Source: Caldilineales bacterium | Lineage (GTDB): Bacteria > Chloroflexota > Anaerolineae > JAAEKA01 | Reading direction: 5' to 3' | Assembly (NCBI GenBank): GCA_021463315.1 | Contig: JAJTXO010000112.1 | Location: forward strand, 1-9,161 | Length of the DNA: 9,161 nucleotides | Part shown: positions 6,728 through 9,161 of the stretch, piece by piece | How positions within the stretch are numbered: the first letter of the stretch is position 1 | Layout of the letters: the number at the start of each line of letters is the position of its first letter | Notes under the pieces: generated by a model | What the model was told of the DNA's origin: nothing | What the model saw: the letters and a program-made list of their open reading frames with translations, nothing else | The model's database searches: none | Made by a program: the position numbers and the translations under genes

Positions 6728-6925
6728 GCGAGCTATTTTCTGAACAGCTATTTTCTAAACAGGCCGCCGTAGCGAAATCAACCACCGCGCACCCGCCGGC
6801 GGAACAGTTACCAAAGAAAGTAGACAAGAACGGGCGCGGCCCAAGAAATTGTTCATGTTTTGTACATCTTTGCCGCCGAAGCCGCCCGTGAACGTTAACG
6901 ATTGGTTAGAAAAATGGACAAAGAC
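6728..6925. other. Non-coding stretch upstream of the crp-type promoter
   Basis: No credible gene is visible here. It holds a 15-bp tandem duplication, AGCTATTTTCTGAAC then AGCTATTTTCTAAAC (6731-6745 and 6746-6760). It also holds a short inverted repeat ATGT-N5-ACAT (6855-6867) and a palindrome CGTTAACG (6893-6900) lying 25 bp before the -35 box. The last two could be operator sites for the downstream regulator or another factor, but short palindromes of this kind also occur by chance. Confidence 0.45.
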
Positions 6926-6954
6926 TTGACACTGCCGGGACTTTCCGCTATAAT
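6926..6954 (+). promoter_or_regulatory. Perfect-consensus sigma70 promoter of the crp-type gene
   Basis: TTGACA (6926-6931) and TATAAT (6949-6954) are both perfect consensus hexamers separated by the optimal 17 bp. The predicted start is near 6961, so the transcript carries about 175 nt before the ATG at 7136. Such a strong core promoter suggests high basal transcription, with control exerted by repression or in the leader. Confidence 0.9.
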
Positions 6955-6960
6955 ACCTGC

Positions 6961-7135
6961 GTAAATCAAAAAAAAGCGTGGCTGCTCAACCTGGTGTCGA
7001 AGAAAGACTTCGTTGCGGCGACTTCCGAAGTCCTGGGCTGAGCAGTCACCCCAAAAGGTCGCTGCCTTTGTACCAGCGAAATTGCAACACGGCGCCCCAT
7101 TGGGACGCAACTGATCGATAGCTAAAGGAGTTGGC
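6961..7135 (+). promoter_or_regulatory. Structured 5' leader RNA of the crp-type gene, possible cis-regulatory element
   Basis: An 11-bp closing stem pairs 6978-6988 (GTGGCTGCTCA) with 7039-7049 (TGAGCAGTCAC), with one G-U pair. Inside it two arrangements compete. Either CGAAG (6998-7002) pairs with CTTCG (7008-7012) and GACTT (7020-7024) with AAGTC (7028-7032), or GACTTCG (7006-7012) pairs with CGAAGTC (7026-7032). A third hairpin, TCGCTG/CAGCGA (7059-7064, 7074-7079), follows, then a weaker one around CCC/GGG (7096-7104), and then the Shine-Dalgarno AAAGGAG (7124-7130). No peptide ORF stands out. I do not recognise a known riboswitch class. It could instead simply be an mRNA-stabilising leader. 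Confidence 0.5.
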
Positions 7136-7810
7136 ATGTCAACGCCACAAAAGCGCAAGACCTCCTTGTCCCAACTGATTGCATCGATGACCGAAGGTGA
7201 CGCGGATTTTCAGAAGGCGATGGTAACCCACACCTATCGAGCCGGCGAAGTGATCGCCACGCCCACTGACCTTTCCAGCCAACTGTTCATTCTTATGAAC
7301 GGCAAGGCGCAACTGGTCTGTCAGAACAAAGAAGGCCGGCGCATGATGATGTCCAGGCTGGGCCCGGGCGCTATCTTTGGCGACGGCGCCATGATCACCC
7401 GCGATGCCACGTCGGCCACCTTTGCCGAGGCGCTGGAGGAGACGACCATCTGGGTTCTGCCGGAGACCCACGCCCGAGCCATGACCGAGCGCTACCCGAT
7501 CATCGGCTGGGGCATGCTGCAAACCTTTGGTCGACGCCTGCGCCAGGTCGAGGACCGGCTGGAGGAGGTGGCCTACAAGAAGCTGCCCCAGCGGCTGGCC
7601 AAGCTGCTGCTGGATATGTCCAACAGCAACGACCGCAACACCATCCGCACCAGCCATCAGTCGTTGGCTGACATGCTGGGCACCTATCGCGAGACTGTCA
7701 GCACCATTTTGCGTGGGTTCAAGGCCGATGGCCTGGTGGAGCTGGGCTATCGTCGGATCTACGTCACCGACCCTGATGCCTTGCAGGCGCTGGCCAGCTC
7801 GTGGGACTGA
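7136..7810 (+). CDS. Crp/Fnr-family transcriptional regulator
   Basis: This 224-residue cytosolic DNA-binding protein has a cyclic-nucleotide-binding-like beta-roll at about 28-118 (core FGDGAMITRDATSATFAEA at 81-99), a dimerisation helix at about 120-146, and a C-terminal winged helix-turn-helix at about 150-215. In the latter, TSHQSLADMLGTYRETVST (172-190) is the HTH, with recognition helix residues Arg185, Glu186 and Ser189 in the family's usual RETVS pattern. Only one cysteine (Cys62) is present, so an Fnr-type Fe-S cluster is unlikely. The effector-pocket residues do not clearly match cAMP-binding Crp, so the signal is unknown. The ATG at 7136 follows AAAGGAG by five bases. The gene is alone on its transcript, behind a consensus promoter and long leader and divergent from the B2-zwf operon, which is one plausible target. 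Confidence 0.93.
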   Translation: MSTPQKRKTSLSQLIASMTEGDADFQKAMVTHTYRAGEVIATPTDLSSQLFILMNGKAQLVCQNKEGRRMMMSRLGPGAIFGDGAMITRDATSATFAEALEETTIWVLPETHARAMTERYPIIGWGMLQTFGRRLRQVEDRLEEVAYKKLPQRLAKLLLDMSNSNDRNTIRTSHQSLADMLGTYRETVSTILRGFKADGLVELGYRRIYVTDPDALQALASSWD

Positions 7811-7811
7811 G

Positions 7812-7893
7812 CAACTTCGCAGGTTGGCTCGGTCGGATCCACTCCGGCAGACCTCCGGGGTGCTGCGCAAAGACCGACCAGAGCGCGAAGTTG
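7812..7893. repeat. Palindromic repeat, diverged copy D, inside a 9-bp inverted repeat
   Basis: Beginning one base after the crp-type stop codon, CAACTTCGC (7812-7820) is exactly complementary to GCGAAGTTG (7885-7893). Within it, GCTCGGTCGG (7827-7836) pairs with CCGACCAGAGC (7874-7884) with one bulge, giving a long hairpin. The head shares 24 contiguous identical bases (7853-7876) with copy A (6600-6623), while the left part of the head carries an unrelated insert. No T run follows, so it is not a standard terminator, though it could protect or end the 3' end of the transcript. Confidence 0.8.
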
Positions 7894-7939
7894 GCTGCGG
7901 ACGAGCACTATGCCCGCGATTGAACCTGGATCGAATTGT

Positions 7940-8097
7940 CTGTTGTGGCTGATCTGTTGAATGTATGACCGGACCGAGAACCACTGACCTGACTGAATGA
8001 CGAGTTGATCTGTGAATTGACTGACGAGCTGGCTGACGAGTTGAATGTGTGGCTGGATGAGCTTGACTGAGCTTTGAATTTGACTGAGTTTGATTGA
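7940..8097. repeat. TGA-rich low-complexity tract
   Basis: About twenty TGA trinucleotides occur in about 158 bases, in all three forward frames, mostly within words such as TTGA, CTGA and TGACGAG. TGACGAG recurs at 7998, 8022 and 8034 (spacings 24 and 12). The tract closes every forward reading frame repeatedly. On the minus strand it gives an open Ser/Gln/Leu/Val-rich frame that is probably an accident of composition. I see no gene in 7894-8139. Confidence 0.7.
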
Positions 8098-8139
8098 GCG
8101 ATACAAACAGGATTGTGTGGGTGTACAGGTGTGGTGGTA

Positions 8140-8173
8140 GACGATGCCGGGCGATGGTTAGCCCGGCATCGTC
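8140..8173. other. Perfect 13-bp hairpin without a T run
   Basis: GACGATGCCGGGC (8140-8152) and GCCCGGCATCGTC (8161-8173) are exactly complementary around the 8-base loop GATGGTTA. Neither side has a T run, so it is not a classical intrinsic terminator. It lies just upstream of the promoter at 8190-8218 and may insulate it from crp-side transcription or bind a protein. Confidence 0.75.
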
Positions 8174-8189
8174 GCGCGTGGGGTCTGGA

Positions 8190-8218
8190 TTGCCACAACG
8201 CGCAGTTGACGGTACAAT
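8190..8218 (+). promoter_or_regulatory. Sigma70-like promoter for the methyltransferase gene
   Basis: TTGCCA (8190-8195) and TACAAT (8213-8218) each match consensus at five of six positions and are separated by 17 bp. Transcription should start near 8225. A small hairpin, CAGCCGC/GCGGCTG (8227-8233, 8240-8246), would then lie at the very 5' end of the mRNA, ahead of the Shine-Dalgarno AGGAG (8259-8263). Confidence 0.7.
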
Positions 8219-8269
8219 AGCTACCGCAGCCGCTTGTGCGCGGCTGAACGATCAACGCAGGAGTAGTTC

Positions 8270-9161
8270 ATGGACACAGTGCTTCGATCCTCTACGCAGA
8301 CAGTTGTTATTGGCCCTGGCCGGCCTTTTGTGATCATCGGCGAGCGAATCAATCCCACAGGCCGCAAGGCGCTGGCGGCCGAGATGGCCGCCGGCAACTT
8401 CAGCCGGGTCATCGCCGACGCCAAGGCGCAGGTCGAGGCCGGCGCCCACGTGCTGGATGTCAACTCCGGCGTGCCGCTGACCGACGAGGCCGAGATCATG
8501 GCGGAAGCGATACGGCTGGTGCAGGCCACGGTGGATGTGCCCCTGTGTATCGATTCGTCGGTGGTCAGCGCGCTGGCGGCCGGGCTGAAAGCCGCGGTCG
8601 GCAAGCCGCTGGTCAACTCGGTCACGGGCGAAGAAGAGCGACTGGAGGCGGTATTGCCGCTGGTGGCCGAGCGCGGCGCCGCGGTGATCGGCATCAGCAA
8701 CGACGAGACCGGCATCTCCTACGACCCGCGCGAGCGCTTCAGGATCGCCAAGAAGATCGTGGAGCGCGCCGAAGGCTACGGCATCCCCCGCCAGGATGTG
8801 CTGATCGACCCGCTGGCCATGCCGGTGGGCGCGGTGCAGGGCGCGGGCAAGCACCTGTTCGACATCGTGCGCATGGTGCAGGAGGAGCTGGGCTGCAACA
8901 CCATCTGCGGCGCCAGCAACATTTCCTTCGGGCTGCCCAATCGCAAGGCGCTCAACGCCACCTTTGTGGTGATGGCCATAGCCGCCGGCATGCCCTGTAC
9001 GATCACCAATCCGCTGGAGGCAGAGATCATGACGGCGATCCGCGCGGCCGATGTGATGATGGGCAACGACGAGAACTGCGCGGCCTGGATCATGTCGCAG
9101 CGCCAGGCGGCCGCGGCCACGCAGGCCGGCGCGCCGGGCGCGGCTGCCCCCGCCCCTGTGG
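8270..9161 (+). CDS. Methyltetrahydrofolate:corrinoid methyltransferase-like protein (pterin-binding domain), cut at window end
   Basis: The frame is open from the ATG at 8270 (AGGAG six bases upstream) to the window edge, 297 residues with no stop. It is a pterin-binding TIM barrel of the DHPS/MeTr superfamily: GERINPTG at 24-31, LDVN at 62-65, and the pterin-contact residues Asp95 (CIDSS), Asn116 (LVNSV), Asp180 (LIDPL) and Asn217 (GASNISFGLPNR). This pattern, and the spacing as I remember it, fits AcsE and the folate domain of MetH better than folate-synthesising FolP. The expected reaction moves a methyl group from methyltetrahydrofolate to a corrinoid cofactor, in one-carbon or methionine metabolism. 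The barrel ends near residue 275, then an Ala/Gly/Pro-rich stretch (278-297) begins that looks like a linker or a disordered tail. Whether another domain follows cannot be seen. Generic annotation would call it a dihydropteroate synthase-like protein. Confidence 0.87.
   Translation, partial: MDTVLRSSTQTVVIGPGRPFVIIGERINPTGRKALAAEMAAGNFSRVIADAKAQVEAGAHVLDVNSGVPLTDEAEIMAEAIRLVQATVDVPLCIDSSVVSALAAGLKAAVGKPLVNSVTGEEERLEAVLPLVAERGAAVIGISNDETGISYDPRERFRIAKKIVERAEGYGIPRQDVLIDPLAMPVGAVQGAGKHLFDIVRMVQEELGCNTICGASNISFGLPNRKALNATFVVMAIAAGMPCTITNPLEAEIMTAIRAADVMMGNDENCAAWIMSQRQAAAATQAGAPGAAAPAPV

Noticed and set aside
6961..7135. 6S RNA encoded upstream of the crp-type gene
   Set aside because: The length is similar, but the ends do not pair into the long rod with a central bubble that defines 6S RNA; the fold seen is a local closed stem with inner hairpins.
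7139..7984. A 281-residue minus-strand open frame across the crp-type gene
   Set aside because: It is the shadow of a recognisable Crp/Fnr-family protein and runs through repeat copy D and the TGA-rich tract.
7759..8106. A Ser/Gln-rich minus-strand ORF of 115 residues over the TGA-rich tract
   Set aside because: Its composition follows directly from TCA-rich low-complexity DNA, it overlaps the end of the crp-type gene and copy D, and no Shine-Dalgarno or promoter was noticed for it.
8205..8218. TTGAC at 8205-8209 as the -35 box of the methyltransferase promoter
   Set aside because: It is only a few bases from the TACAAT -10 box; TTGCCA at 8190-8195 has the correct 17-bp spacing.

Overview
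The window is GC-rich bacterial DNA carrying seven protein genes, mostly central metabolism, separated by unusually decorated intergenic DNA. The best guess for the host is a Chloroflexota bacterium (Anaerolineae/Caldilineae-like) or a relative. The reasons are the fused shikimate kinase/3-dehydroquinate synthase, a GTP-type PEP carboxykinase, a corrinoid-type methyltransferase and dispersed hairpin repeats. This is inference only: no rRNA or other marker gene is present.

Layout. Positions 3-74 are an 8-bp tandem repeat with no G, ending at the start codon of aroKB (75-1658, +). A sigma70-like promoter (1756-1784) then leads into pckG (1878-3713, +). A hairpin with a T run (3776-3807) lies between pckG and a convergent minus-strand operon. 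Read in its own direction, that operon is a stand-alone lasso-B2/transglutaminase-like protein (6463-5972), zwf (5928-4390) and a dual-specificity phosphatase (4334-3807). It starts at a strong promoter (6500-6471) placed so that the first gene is probably read from a leaderless mRNA.

The divergent intergenic region (6501-7135) holds a cluster of palindromic repeats (6573-6727), a 15-bp tandem duplication, and a perfect-consensus sigma70 promoter (6926-6954). That promoter drives a structured leader of about 175 nt ahead of a Crp/Fnr-family regulator (7136-7810, +). After the regulator come a diverged repeat copy inside an inverted repeat (7812-7893), a TGA-rich low-complexity tract (about 7940-8097), a perfect 13-bp hairpin without a T run (8140-8173), and a promoter (8190-8218). 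The last gene is a methyltetrahydrofolate:corrinoid methyltransferase-like gene (8270 onward), cut by the window edge.

How the genes fit together. AroKB supplies two shikimate-pathway steps. PckG links oxaloacetate to PEP, which is itself a shikimate-pathway precursor. Zwf feeds the oxidative pentose phosphate pathway (NADPH and pentoses). The methyltransferase belongs to one-carbon/corrinoid metabolism. The regulator may control some of these, but no target site is proven. I did not find a clearly new multi-gene system. The most unusual items are the switch-like leader of the crp-type gene, the B2-like protein sharing an apparent operon with zwf, the hairpin repeat family, and the two genes with no Shine-Dalgarno sequence.
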